Notes under the pieces: generated by a model
Seen by the model: the letters and a program-made list of their open reading frames with translations, nothing else
What the model was told of the DNA's origin: nothing
Databases searched by the model: none
Position numbers and translations under genes: made by a program
Part shown: positions 32,701 to 43,260 of the stretch, one piece after another
Numbering within the stretch: the first letter of the stretch is position 1
Layout of the letters: every line of letters begins with the position of its first letter
From: Aurelia coerulea
Lineage: Eukaryota > Cnidaria > Scyphozoa > Semaeostomeae > Ulmaridae
NCBI GenBank assembly: GCA_039566865.1
Contig: CM076947.1
Span: 23,437,501-23,501,500, forward strand
Reading direction: 5' to 3'
DNA: 64,000 bases

Positions 32701-35700
32701 TTTAGGCCAAACTAGTTCATGACTAGATAGGCCAAGATATAATAGGCTAACATTGGATCGTCATAGTTCCCATGATAAGACACTGTAATCTGTGGAAAAA
32801 AACTGTTAACTCTTGTAAAAGAATAACAACCAAATTAACCTGTAACTAGAGAGAAAACCGTTCAATTCTGCAAGAAAAACGACGTATTAACCTGAAACCA
32901 TAAAACACGAAAAGAGAGAAAATAAGCTAACAGCTGCAATAAAGAGCAACGTCGAATAACCAAAAACGCGTTTTAAACCTGAAACCATAAAACACGAAAA
33001 GAGAGAAAATAAGCTAACAGCTGCAATAAAGGGCACAAAGAGCAACGTCGAATAACCGAAAACGCAGTTTATCGTACACTTGTCAGTTTGTACAACAATT
33101 TTTCATTCATCCAGAACGTAACTGTACACTTGATGTAAACCAGGTTTGTAACAAGGGCAGATTTTGTAATACAATAGCAACAGTTGCGTTTGGTTATTAG
33201 CGACCGCAACAAGGGGGAATTTCGTTTTCGACCAATCAGCGCATTTGTTGACATTTGGGGCCTCGACCAATCAGAATGCACCATGACGTCACGTCAATGG
33301 CGGAAGCTGTGGGAAGCTGCGAGGAAAACATCTCCTCCAATATCGCTCGAGCTGACAACGGTTATCCAACTTTTTACCGATTTTATTGGTTTACATCAAA
33401 GTTTGGTAAATTTTGGAACTTTCTGCCACTGCAATTTTCGATCGATCGTTTTCTTCTAGAGAAATCGTTTTTTAAATAACACTAAAATTCGAGGCTTTGA
33501 TGAGAATACCATACCCTTAGGCCCTTTTTCAAACCTGCGATCTTTCGCCTTCTCTTCGAAGAAAAGTGGAAGATTTTCTTAACTTTTCGTAGCCACGTCC
33601 CACAAACAAAAATTTTTCACAAAAATAATAGTCACCCGAGTCCCCTGGGATGGCGCGATTCTTTGTTTTGGCCAAAGTAAATCTCATTCATCAGTTTCCT
33701 CGGCAGCGTTCTTTTGATTCTCTTACTTGATTGGCTCTTTTGAGAGATTTGGCGGGAAAAAAGCTCGGTGACTAGCAGAAGGAAATGTCAGGTGCTAAGT
33801 TTATTGAGTAAACAAATATGCCGAAGTTTAAGAAAACTTGTGGAAATCCCTTCCGCACAGAGTGGGTCAAACAATGCAGAAAATTCTATGCTTGTGAAAT
33901 TGAAAGCTGAGGGATTGATTGTTGGTTTGTTTCCTTGTTTTAATTCGATCTTTGATTGAGGAGGGAGGAAGGAAAAAGTGGAGATAAGTTGTACAGAGAG
34001 GTAGAGAATGTTTGCACATCATGGCCGAAGAAAGTTTCAAACCCGACTGGCTCGATATATACGTGCATCGCATAGATTGAGAATAATAAAACAGGTAGAT
34101 ATAATCTAAGAAACCTTCTTATGGAATGGAGTTCATGTATTTATCTTTTAATAAGAAACTGCCTATAAGAAACTCAGCTATCGGATCACGGAAAGATAAA
34201 GGAACTCCAGTACTGGGAAAATATAACTTGAGAAACCATTCATTTTAATAAAGGAAATCCTCGTCACATTTTTAGTTCATTCTCACTTGTTTCCTGTTCT
34301 ACTCGCGAAGTACTTCGGTAATATGTAAACATTGGAAAAGCTTCAAGAAACGTTCTGAAAAATTCACGAAGGCACAGGTAGTGAACGTGAAGATTGTTAT
34401 GGAACAATTCTGAGAACTAAAAATGTGATAATTTCTAGAAATTCAGTATTGGCCAAAATTCTTAGTTTCTTATGAAAAATACGTGTAAAGAGATTTCAAT
34501 GCAGGCTGTTTTCTCAATTTCTTATAGCCAGGAGATTTCAACTCGTTGCTTTTGCATTTATCGAACCTTTACTCTGGGATATATTTTGAATTCAGTAAAT
34601 TTAAATTTCATAATACTTCAACATCTAGTTGACTTTTCCACCTTGATATTTGTTTCTCATCTTTCCATAAGCAAGATTTCTTCAGATCCTATTTATGAAT
34701 AAAATAAAAGGTTTTGGGTTTCTTTACTCTCTCCATATATCTTAATAATGTTTAAACTTTAAGAAAATGCATCTTTTGGATTTTTTATACCTAAGTTTCT
34801 TGTAAAAATGAATGTGTGAATTATGAAATTTACTGAATTTAAAATACATCCCAGAGTAATGCTTCGATAAATGCAAGAGCAAAGAGTTGAATTCTCCTTG
34901 CTATAAGAAATTGAGAAAACAGCCTGCATTGAAATCTCTTTACACGTATTTTTCATAAGAAACTAAGAATTTTGGCCAATACTGAATTTCTAGAAATTAT
35001 CACATTTTTAGTTCTCAGAATTGTTCCATAACAATCTTCACGTTCACTACCTGTGCCTTCGTGAATTTTTCAGAACGTTTCTTGAAGCTTTTCCAATGTT
35101 TACATATTACCGAAGTACTTCGCGAGTAGAACAGGAAACAAGTGAGAATGAACTAAAAATGTGACGAGGATTTCCTTTATTAAAATGAATGGTTTCTCAA
35201 GTTATATTTTCCCAGTACTGGAGTTCCTTTATCTTTCCGTGATCCGATAGCTGAGTTTCTTATAGGCAGTTTCTTATTAAAAGATAAATACATGAACTCC
35301 ATTCCATAAGAAGGTTTCTTAGATTATATCTACCTGTTTTATTATTCTCAATCTATGCGATGTACGTATATATCGAGCCAGTCGGGTTTGAAACTTTCTT
35401 CGGCCATGATGTGCAAAAATTCTCTACCTCTCTGTACAACTTATCTCCACTTTTTCCTTCCTCCCTCCTCAATCAAAGATCGAATTAAAACAAGGAAACA
35501 AACCAACAATCAATCCCTCAGCTTTCAATTTCACAAGCATAGAATTTTCTGCATTGTTTGACCCACTCTGTGCGGAAGGGATTTCCACAAGTTTTCTTAA
35601 ACTTCGGCATATTTGTTTACTCAATAAACTTAGCACCTGACATTTCCTTCTTCCAGTCACCGAGCTTTTTTCCCGCCAAATCTTTCAAAAGAGCCAATCA

Positions 35701-38700
35701 AGTAAGAGAATCAAAAGAACGCTGCCGAGGAAACTGATGAATGAGATTTACTTTGGCCAAAACAAAGAATCGCGCCATCCCAGGGGACTCGGGTGACTAT
35801 TATTTTTGTGAAAAATTTTTATTTGTGGGACGTGGCTACGAAAAGTTAAGAAAATCTTCCACTTTTCTTCGAAGAGAAGGCGAAAGATCGCAGGTTTGAA
35901 AAAGGGCCTAAGGGTATGGTATTCTCATCAAAGCCTCGAATTTTAGTGTTATTTAAAAAACGATTTCTCTAGAAGAAAACGATCGATCGAAAATTGCAGT
36001 GGCAGAAAGTTCCAAAATTTACCAAACTTTGATGTAAACCAATAAAATCGGTAAAAAGTTGGATAACCGTTGTCAGCTCGAGCGATATTGGGGGAGATGT
36101 TTTCCTCGCAGCTTCCCACAGCTTCCGCCATTGACGTGACGTCATGGTGCATTCTGATTGGTCGAGGCCCCAAATGTCAACAAATGCGCTGATTGGTGGA
36201 AAACGAAATTCCCCCTTGTTTAGCGACCGCAGATAAAGGAAATTCTCTCAACCATAAATTCAAAACAAACAAAGCCGATGCACAACGAGCGCGCTAGCTA
36301 CTTGGGTTTCAGAGAAACGTTTGCGGTCAGTCATCCTCGTACTGAAAGCGTTTTAATTGAATATAAAAAAGATATAATTACTGTGAAAATATTGTGATGA
36401 TAGCAGAAGCATTCTGCGATCAGTAAGCAGTGCAACTCCTCCAACTCTGGTCTCTCTTACTTGGCCAAATTCATCTGCAATGGTCGATGTAGAATACTGG
36501 AGGTGAGGCTCGACGCTGATTATTTGCTCACCAGCATGTGTAAGGCCTTTCAGAAGCTCATTGTAGGACATATTTCCCTGTAAATGAAAACCAAAAGAAC
36601 CTTTAGCTGATGCACGTAATAGAAAACAGTCAAAGAAAACATCTGCAATGGTCGATGTAGAATACTGGAGGTGAGGTTCGACGCTGATTATTTGCTCACC
36701 AGCATGTGTAAGGCCTTTCAAAAGCTCATTGTAGGACATATTTCCCTGTACATAAAAACCAAAAGAACCTTTAGCTGACGCACGTAATAGAAAACAGTCA
36801 AAGAAAACATCTGCAATGGTCGATGTAGAATACTGGAGGTGAGGTTCGACGCTGATTATTTGCTCACCAGCATGTGTAAGGCCTTTCACAAGCTCATTGT
36901 AGGACATATTTCCCTGTAAATAAAAACCTTTAGCTGACGCACGTAATAGAAAACAGTCAAAGATCAAGGACCAAACGAATGTTCAACTGACTCACGGTAG
37001 CCTGGTAACCAGCAATTTAGCACCAAAACAATAAGTAAACATCGTTTTGCACGATGTGATGGCCTCAGTTTCGTATGTGAGCGAAGTCGCAACTTTTTCG
37101 TTCATCTACACGATGCATTTTACATTCTGTTTCAATTCAGACCCGGTGGGGGCACTATCTATATATCTATGTACTGGGAATGTGCATTCGGCAAAGGTAT
37201 CGACTTTTGCAATTTTTGTACGAGGAATGGTGTCGCATTTTCAAGATTCTGGTATAGAGAACGGTATCCTATTTTATGGTTTTGATATAAAGAACAAATG
37301 AATAGGCCCAGGGACGTAGGAAGCCTCTCAAACTTGGGGGGGGGGACACGACACTTCAAGGGCACTTTTTTCATAAAGCTAAAGGGGCACTTCCTGAAAA
37401 TAAAAAGGGAACTTCTTTGTTTATTGCAAAATCTTGGGGGGCATGTGCCCCCAGTACCCCACGGTTCCTACGTCTCTGAATAGGCTATATGTCATAAAAG
37501 TAGTACATGGTGGGTGTAGCCCCAGTTATTGCAACAACAACAACATCAATGACAACAACAACAACAATGTATTTTTCCATCAGCCTATCAATAGCAATAA
37601 CTACGAACTTGCAATCAGTGTATGGTTGGTGTACTTTTTCAAACGTTTGGCACAAGGAACGGGTATGCTTTTGAAGATTGGGTTGCACGCTCTAACCAAG
37701 ACATGGTCAAGTACCCGCTCCCCTAGCCTGACCGTGACTTTCGGGTTTCAGACTGGTTCAGACCATATCTAGTAAGGGCTCCATTTTCATTTCACATCAG
37801 TTGCACAGCCTTTTCGCATCGGTGCCCTGCAAACGTTAGGCCAAAACGGTTTGATCTTGCATTTTGCACCGGTGTCGTGTGAACGGAGGTCTAAGGTCAA
37901 ACAATAATGCACTTACTTTCAATGATACGAATTTTCCTTGGACATTATTTGTTAAGTCTTGACCAGCACTACTCAACAGTGCAGAAACTGTCTCGCCAGA
38001 CATATGTTTAGAGTTTAGGCTGTTGTATAGCATTTGTGATGGAGGATCAAGATTCACCACTTGGAAACGCATTGGCTGCCTTGTAACAACTAAAAGATAA
38101 CAACGATCATTGCAGTCACGGAAATAATAATGTCAATTTTTAAACAAAGGTTATAGATTTATTACCGGAGTCCCTTGCTTTCCTTGTCTGTTTGACTTGA
38201 TAATGTCACTTTGGTCAACTGAAAGTCATAAATAATGGCCCTATTTAGCCATAGGGTTATTACGTAAAGTCCAAGCAGTCGCTACCACCCACTTACCCTA
38301 CTTGCTCATATTGTAAACCCTTCTTGTTCGTACGTATCAATATCACAGGTAACCAAACAAGGACAGATTTTGTAAGACAATAGCATGAGTTGCTTTTCAT
38401 TGACACCGCAATTCAAAGCGATTAACGATCGCAGACAAAGGAAATTCTCTCAACCAGTGATTCAAAACGAACAAAGCCGCAAAAGTTGCCCCGAAACCCA
38501 GGTAGCTAGCTCGCTCGTTGTGCGTTCCAGAAATTGTTTTGAAGAACAAACATGAGCATAGATCGAGAGAAGAAGAATATGTCTACACATTTGCCACGGG
38601 CATTTGATTTATTTGGTTCAAAAGCGGATTAGTAGATGATTCAATTCTCTTTTATTTTTGGGTGTAATTAAAGCATTTACTGCTCAGCTTCTGAACCAAA

Positions 38701-41700
38701 GAAATAGAATGCCCGATGTAGATGTGCAGATATATCCTTCTTCTTTCGATATATGCTCATGTTTGCTCTTGAAAACAATTGTTGGAATGCACAACGAGCG
38801 CGCTAGCAACCTTGGTATCACAGAAACTTTTGCGGCTTTGTTTGTTTTGAATTACTGGTTGAGAGAATTTCCTTTGTCTGCGATCGCTAATCGCTTTGAA
38901 TTGCGGTGTCAATCAAAAGCAACTCATGCTATTGTCTTACAAAATCTGTCCTTGGTGGTTATTCCTATTTCTATGGTTGCGTGTGGCAGAGAAGACGAAG
39001 AGAGTACACAATCCTCAATGTATCACACATAAATCTCATTTTGTTTGTAGCTATTGTTCGGCGAGTGTAATGTTTTTAAGGAGCCATTGTCACCCAGGGT
39101 CCTTTGTGGGTACGCTGCAATTTCAGACTGTCTGATAATCACGTAGGGTCTGCGCAACAACGACCAAAAGCTTGCTACACAGTGCAAATCCCTTTAGGCC
39201 ATTCATTTTACTCGGACTACGGATAAATTATAGCATAGTCATAAGAGAAAACTTAATTTTTCTCTTATAACTATGACTAGCTGTTAACGAAGTTAAGTGA
39301 GTGCAGCTCAGAAGAGTAGCATAAGACAGTTTTACTTTGTCCGCCAACGTTGAGGGGGGGGGGGGGGTGCTCACTACCATTCAATAGCAGTTACTGTAAG
39401 GTTGGAAGGTTGTGTCCCTAGAAGGTTGGATTTTGCAAGGGAAGATTCGAGTTGAACAGAAATTCCAAAAAGAGGCAACTGTTTGCATATTTCAAGACAT
39501 ATTAGCATGACCCAACTTTATGATACCACTCTCAGTTTAAATGAAATATTTAACTCTCGACTGTAGACGTGCGGCAATATTTCTACCTGTCCTGTATCCC
39601 GAATGTAGATGCGTGACTGCAATTGTTTGATTGGTTAACAGCAGCTGTTGCATGTATTTTTCTATAAGAAACTAAGATTCGGGGCTGGTAGGCAGCTTCT
39701 TCAATTTTTTAGCCATTTTCATCAGAACATGGGGAAACATTCCCATCCAAACGATTTAAATCACAATAAGCGGGGTGCAAATGGCTTACAAGTTACAACG
39801 ACGTTACAGAGTCAGTTATAGAAAATATGGATCCTGTCATGGAGCCAACTGTACAAAAATGATACCCTGTCCTGGAGAAGACATCCTGTAAATGATACCC
39901 TGTTCAGCGGCACGTCCCTGTACGGAAAAAACATGTTAGTCCCCCCCCCCCCCCCGAAACACCCCCTTACAATTTAAAGTTAGTTGACGGAGATAAATAG
40001 CTAACTCAAGGGCTGCATATGCAGGTCTAAAATTAGCCTATTGTATTTGATGATATCGACACGTGCGTGCATATCTTTTCATTAAGGGAGCAATTACGTG
40101 TGTAGGCGTTTCTTTGTCCTATTTATAGATTGCCTCTACTTAGCTCTGTCAACTAACTTTAAAGGGCATATATCGCGATAACAGTTGATTGATACAACAA
40201 AGAAGCTTGGAGTGGAATTCCATTGTTTCGTGACTTTTAATTTCTGCTTCATGAATTTTGACTGCCGTATAAATGTAGCCTCGGTCCCGTGCTTTGTACT
40301 AAACAAAAGAGATAATTGTATTACATTAGCCAATCAGGTTCACGATACATGCCCTTTAAAGTAAAGTAGCGATCCTTGTGTTTGTGTTCCTTTGGCATTC
40401 AAAACAATCGTGAGACTGTCGTTCAACATTTGAGCATTGGTTGATTTTGAAGCTATTAGAACAAGCTGATTGAATTTGCGTGTAGTCATTATTGTTTTAA
40501 TTGCCAAGGAACGCTGCAGGTATTGTTCAACCTTTCGAATGACGCATTGCAGTTTGCAGTTTTGTTCGCTGCGGAAGCCTTGATAGAAATCCCAAAGTTG
40601 GCTTTTTGGCTGATCTATAATGCTGCTTCGCAAGACGCGCTTCACGCTTGCTGTGCTGCAATTGTGAAATGTTACAGAAACCACTTAAAAAATGTGGTGC
40701 TAAGTGCAATGGCTAGCAATTCCAAATAGCTTTGTACGGAAACTATATTTCTAAACTTCAATAGCACCGCCTTGCCATTTATATCAGGCATTCCCAGATA
40801 ATTTCTTGCGTGAGAGTCAAATAAACAAACAAATAAACAAAATGTTGTCTGGATTGAGAATAATTGATGTCATGTAACCATCTAAAATGAAAATTGCATT
40901 GTTGTTTTCTGCAAAGACATTTTGAAGTGCTTCATGCAGACAAAGGAAGGAATGGGGAGTCAATATAATCTTTTGTATCATTAAAGAAAGTGCCTTGGTA
41001 ATTATTTCCAAAAACAATTAGGTTTCCTGGTTGATTAGATTCGCTATGCAATTTTTCATTGCTTGCACCAAATGCACATTTCTTCAGAAGTAGTATTTGT
41101 TGCCACAATGGGCAATTTGCAAGAAATATTTGTTGCCTGGGCGATTTGCAAGAAGTATTCACCATAATGGGTGATTCATTCAATCTTTCCACAATGGGGA
41201 AGTCACTGGTATTATGCAATCTGATATTGGGTGCCTCACCGGGCATTTCAAAAGTATTTGAGTATGTTGCAACAAGAAATGGCAAAACCAAAATGGGTTC
41301 TTGCCACGAATCAGTAGTTGCCACAAAGGGCATTGCCACAAGGGGCAAGTCATTTTTAGCTTAATTTAATCTCGTAAAACACACTGTTGTTGGCAGTTGC
41401 TCTACTGAAAAATTTGGAGCATCAGGAGTCAATCCTTTTTGCAAAGCAAGCAAACACTGTGAATCGCCAACGTGAAGAATTTTATCAATTGTCTCAGACT
41501 GCCATTTTGAAGCTGGTACTGCATGATGGTTATAAGCCAATGATGTCAAAGCCATAAATGCACACTGTCTTCCACGTGATTCTTCACTGAAATAGGCATC
41601 CCCTTGGTGCAGGTTTCCCGTTGCAATTACTGTTGGCAGTTGAAGGGCTGAATTTTCAGAGGAGTTGTTGCTTGATGCAGGTGTCGGTCCTGGGTTAACT

Positions 41701-43260
41701 TCATATCTCCTGACAAAATAAAAAGTAAAAAAACAGAAAAATTTGAAACATTGACAAAGTTAATTTTATTTGGCCTGATACCCGAATTTCTCGCGATCCT
41801 CCGCCTCAATTTTGAAGCTTGTCGCCGGTGGCATGCAGCATGTATCTATTTGTACATGCGAAAGTTATATCTAGGCCTAGGCCCTTAAAATCTTCCTGTC
41901 CCTCAAAAAAGCAGATAACCAATTCTGTGAAAGTTGGAAACAACAGAGAGAATGAAAAGAAACCCTCTCATACTTGCAATGAACATAAAAGGACTGATGT
42001 ACTCTACTTACCGGAGCGTACGTGTACCAAATCTCTTCTTGTTTTGCCAGCTTCCACAGCTTCCCTGAGAGCAAATCGACGGTGCGAAAACAGACGCACC
42101 CCCGTAAAGGTCAGCAATTTTGCTGCGCAGTTTCAGGAGAGCCACATAATCCACAATTTGCTAGATGACCGAACTATATTTCAGCTTCCGCCACCGCTGC
42201 GCGGGGCTGCGCTGCAATAATAGCGAACGACATGTTTTTCAACACGCTAAACAACACATCGTTAACAATCACACCTTTTCCAGTCCTCTTGGGGTCCTTT
42301 TACGAATAAACAATTAAACGTTCAAAACAAAAGCCACAATACAATCCAAAATATACAAGTGACGAGAACAAACAACACAATACACAACTGAACACAAATG
42401 TGTGACAGCATATTGTGACAGCAACAAAACGACACGCATGAATTAATCAACTCATGATTGCATAAATTATTTTCCCTGAAACCCAGAATTGTGCCGTAGC
42501 AAGCTTTTGGTCGTTGTTGCGCAGACCCTTTCTTCTACAGAATATTGGGTCTGCACGCAGGCTAATAATCCCGCGGATAATTAAATCAAATCTGGCGTCA
42601 GTGGCATGTTTGGATCCACAGTCTGCGAATGTTGTCTTGGAATAGGCCTCTCGTAAAAAGTAAGAAAATAAAGGTCAGCTTTAAGGAAAGATGTGGTATT
42701 TTGAAAAGTTATGCTTTTTGTTTGAAATCTTCATTTTCTGGTTGCGAGTGAAGTTTTGACAGGTGTTGTCGCATAGGCGTAGGAGACAGACCATAAAGCT
42801 GCTGACTGACGACAAATTTGTGTCCAAAGTTCGACTGATGACTAGACATCACCTCGAGAACAAACTATGCAACTTGAACATAGGCTAAAAGCTTGCCTAA
42901 TTAATTTGCAGGAAAGTAACTGCCTGGCTAATGACTTCGGGTACAGTATAGTAGCCCCCTTCTTACAACCTCATAATACGATGTTTGAATTATACACTTC
43001 GAACTTATTTGAAATAAACTGTTCTGTGGTGTTTATGACTTGAAATTCACTCAGCGTGAAATACGACCTGCATGCTAAAGAACGCAGCCTGGTAGCCCGA
43101 TTCGAGGAAAAGCGTGTCTACAAAAGCAGCTCACGATGAGCATTACTAACCGATATTGGAATGGATACGTACCTTGTTGACTCATCATGGTTTCTTCGGT
43201 TCTCTGCTGTTCTTCTAGCACAATGTAAGGTTCTGCAGATCGACTTGGTTCGGCCGCCAT
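29755..43260 (-). CDS. uncharacterised 284-aa protein, five exons, complete
   Basis: Exons in coding order are 43260-43173, 38089-37917, 36577-36382, 32351-32146 and 29946-29755. All are GT-AG, phases agree at each junction, and the total is 855 nt including TGA. The protein starts MAAEPSRSAEPYIVLEEQQR. Residues about 132-148 read VGGVALLTDRRMLLLSS, like the strand found in PH/GRAM-type domains. Residues about 210-221 form the Cys-rich PPPCGGYCGCCS at an exon end. The last exon has LKLGVLMPPWQHKSFITLHV and a helical end (HYLRDFISKLQSQAKHLH). I see no signal peptide and no clear membrane helix. I do not know its function; a lipid- or membrane-associated role would be a guess from the PH/GRAM-like strand and Cys cluster. 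It is divergent with ACAD8, 1.25 kb apart. The 5' half of exon 3 has two extra upstream copies. Confidence 0.85.
30476..30863. mobile_element. MITE with near-perfect inverted repeats (AGACTGCGTTCACACGATG)
   Basis: The outer about 55 bp at each end are nearly exact inverted copies (AGACTGCGTTCACACGATGC ... continuing to AAAATGTGACGG). The interior repeats CCGTTTTCAAAATGTGCCG modules. Flanks share AATTCCC(T/C)ACCAGT on both sides. It lies in intron 4 of the 284-aa gene. Confidence 0.85.
30880..31423. other. intronic, low-information
   Basis: Within intron 4 of the 284-aa gene. It contains a GGGGAGACCGGGGTCGATTA stretch and repeated GGGGCAATTGTAACAC-like phrases around 31090-31125, probably an old repeat. 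No ORF or hairpin is supported. Confidence 0.4.
31449..32048. mobile_element. 600-bp MITE with about 250-bp inverted repeats (AACAAGGGCAGATTTTG family)
   Basis: The left arm begins AACAAGGGCAGATTTTGTAA and runs to about GCATAGATGGAAAGAAGAAG; the right arm is its inverted copy ending CCTTGTT. It is flanked by a 25-bp direct repeat that starts CTGTAATTGCTAATCTCTT (31424-31448 and 32049-32073, one mismatch). Other copies are 38356-38955, 57512-58108, about 61225-61735 (left end lost), and the split copy 33150-33207 plus 36221-36340. Confidence 0.85.
32466..32766. repeat. inverted repeat with 109-110-bp arms and 82-bp spacer
   Basis: Arms 32466-32575 and 32658-32766 are almost exact inverted copies (for example CATGAACTAGTTTGGCCTAA on the left). 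The structure lies in intron 3 of the 284-aa gene, about 115 bp upstream (in the sense of that gene) of exon 4, so the hairpin would form close to that exon's 3' splice site. Confidence 0.85.
32860..33080. repeat. short tandem duplication in intron 3 of the 284-aa gene
   Basis: The phrase AACCTGAAACCATAAAACAC followed by GAAAAGAGAGAAAATAAGC occurs twice (about 32890-32965 and 32975-33060), with GAGCAACGTCGAATAACC following each. It is a local duplication of about 85-95 bp. Confidence 0.7.
33208..36220. mobile_element. 3.0-kb foldback transposon, about 1.4-kb arms, 10-bp target duplication
   Basis: Left arm 33208-34614 and right arm 34820-36220 are inverted copies with very few differences (one 6-bp indel near the inner end and scattered substitutions). 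The spacer is 205 bp. Both outer ends read AACAAGGGGGAATTTCGTTT. It is flanked by perfect TAGCGACCGC repeats (33198-33207, 36221-36230). It carries no transposase ORF. Each arm includes a stretch related to the MITE at 24176-24811. Very long TIRs plus a 9-11-bp duplication are seen in Mutator-like and some Foldback elements, so a Mutator-like origin is my inference. It was inserted into an AACAAGGGCAG-family MITE (33150-33207 and 36221-36340). Confidence 0.92.
36473..36976 (-). repeat. 168-bp exon/intron unit in three tandem copies
   Basis: Three nearly identical units start at 36472, 36640 and 36808. Each holds the first 105 nt of exon 3 of the 284-aa gene plus about 63 nt of its upstream intron, including the acceptor. 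Only the lowest-coordinate copy continues into the rest of the exon (ADEFGQVRET). Because 168 is a multiple of 3 and the intronic pieces have no stop, one 204-aa frame runs through all three. Confidence 0.9.
37307..37476. mobile_element. 170-bp MITE with 8-bp target duplication (GGGACGTAGGAA)
   Basis: Ends are CCCAGGGACGTAGGAAGCC and GGTTCCTACGTCTC. Perfect TGAATAGG duplications lie at 37299-37306 and 37477-37484. It is the same family as 5237-5398. An (AAC)n tract follows at about 37530-37567. Confidence 0.8.
38356..38955. mobile_element. AACAAGG-family MITE copy, intron 1 of the 284-aa gene
   Basis: It matches 31449-32048 over its whole length with inverted arms (AACAAGGACAGATTTTGTAA ... 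ACAAAATCTGTCCTTG). The 25-bp flanking repeat of that copy is not seen here. Confidence 0.8.
40163..40355. mobile_element. 193-bp MITE with TTAA duplications
   Basis: Inverted ends AGGGCATATATCGCGA and TCGTGAT-type complement (CGATACATGCCCT) are each bordered by TTAA (40159-40162, 40356-40359), as in piggyBac-type insertion. Confidence 0.7.
41361..41815 (-). pseudogene. decayed transposon ORF with 2A-like motif and a Cys-protease-like segment
   Basis: On the minus strand one frame gives NFSVFLLFILSGDM; after a one-base shift the next frame gives EVNPGPTPASSNNSSENSA, then LPTVIATGNLHQGDAYFSEE and RGRQCAFMALTSLAYNHHAV, then KWQSETIDKILHVGDSQ. Hydrophobic-LSGD-xExNPGP is the ribosome-skipping 2A pattern known in some non-LTR retrotransposons. 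The RGRQC-A-AL-Y...W...ID-IL--GD block resembles a cysteine-protease-like domain in transposon proteins of fish and cnidarians, as far as I remember. The shift falls exactly between the two halves of the 2A motif, so this copy cannot make it. Confidence 0.5.

Larger units (their letters stand above)
39146..42528 (-). mobile_element. 3.4-kb element with perfect 33-bp terminal inverted repeats
   Basis: GGGTCTGCGCAACAACGACC and 13 further bases at 39146-39178 recur exactly inverted at 42496-42528. In between are a G-run patch (39354, 39941), a small TTAA MITE (40163-40355) and a decayed coding segment on the minus strand (41361-41815). The size and matching ends suggest a DNA transposon that once carried genes. 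No flanking duplication was evident. It lies in intron 1 of the 284-aa gene. Confidence 0.65.

Noticed and set aside
33069..36173. paired small ORFs on opposite strands (for example 34073-33867 and 35355-35561)
   Set aside because: They are mirror images created by the foldback arms, not separate genes.
36353..36967. 204-aa continuous protein
   Set aside because: It reads through two intron pieces of a triplicated exon/intron unit. The splice-consistent exon is 36382-36577, although the read-through isoform is kept as a finding.
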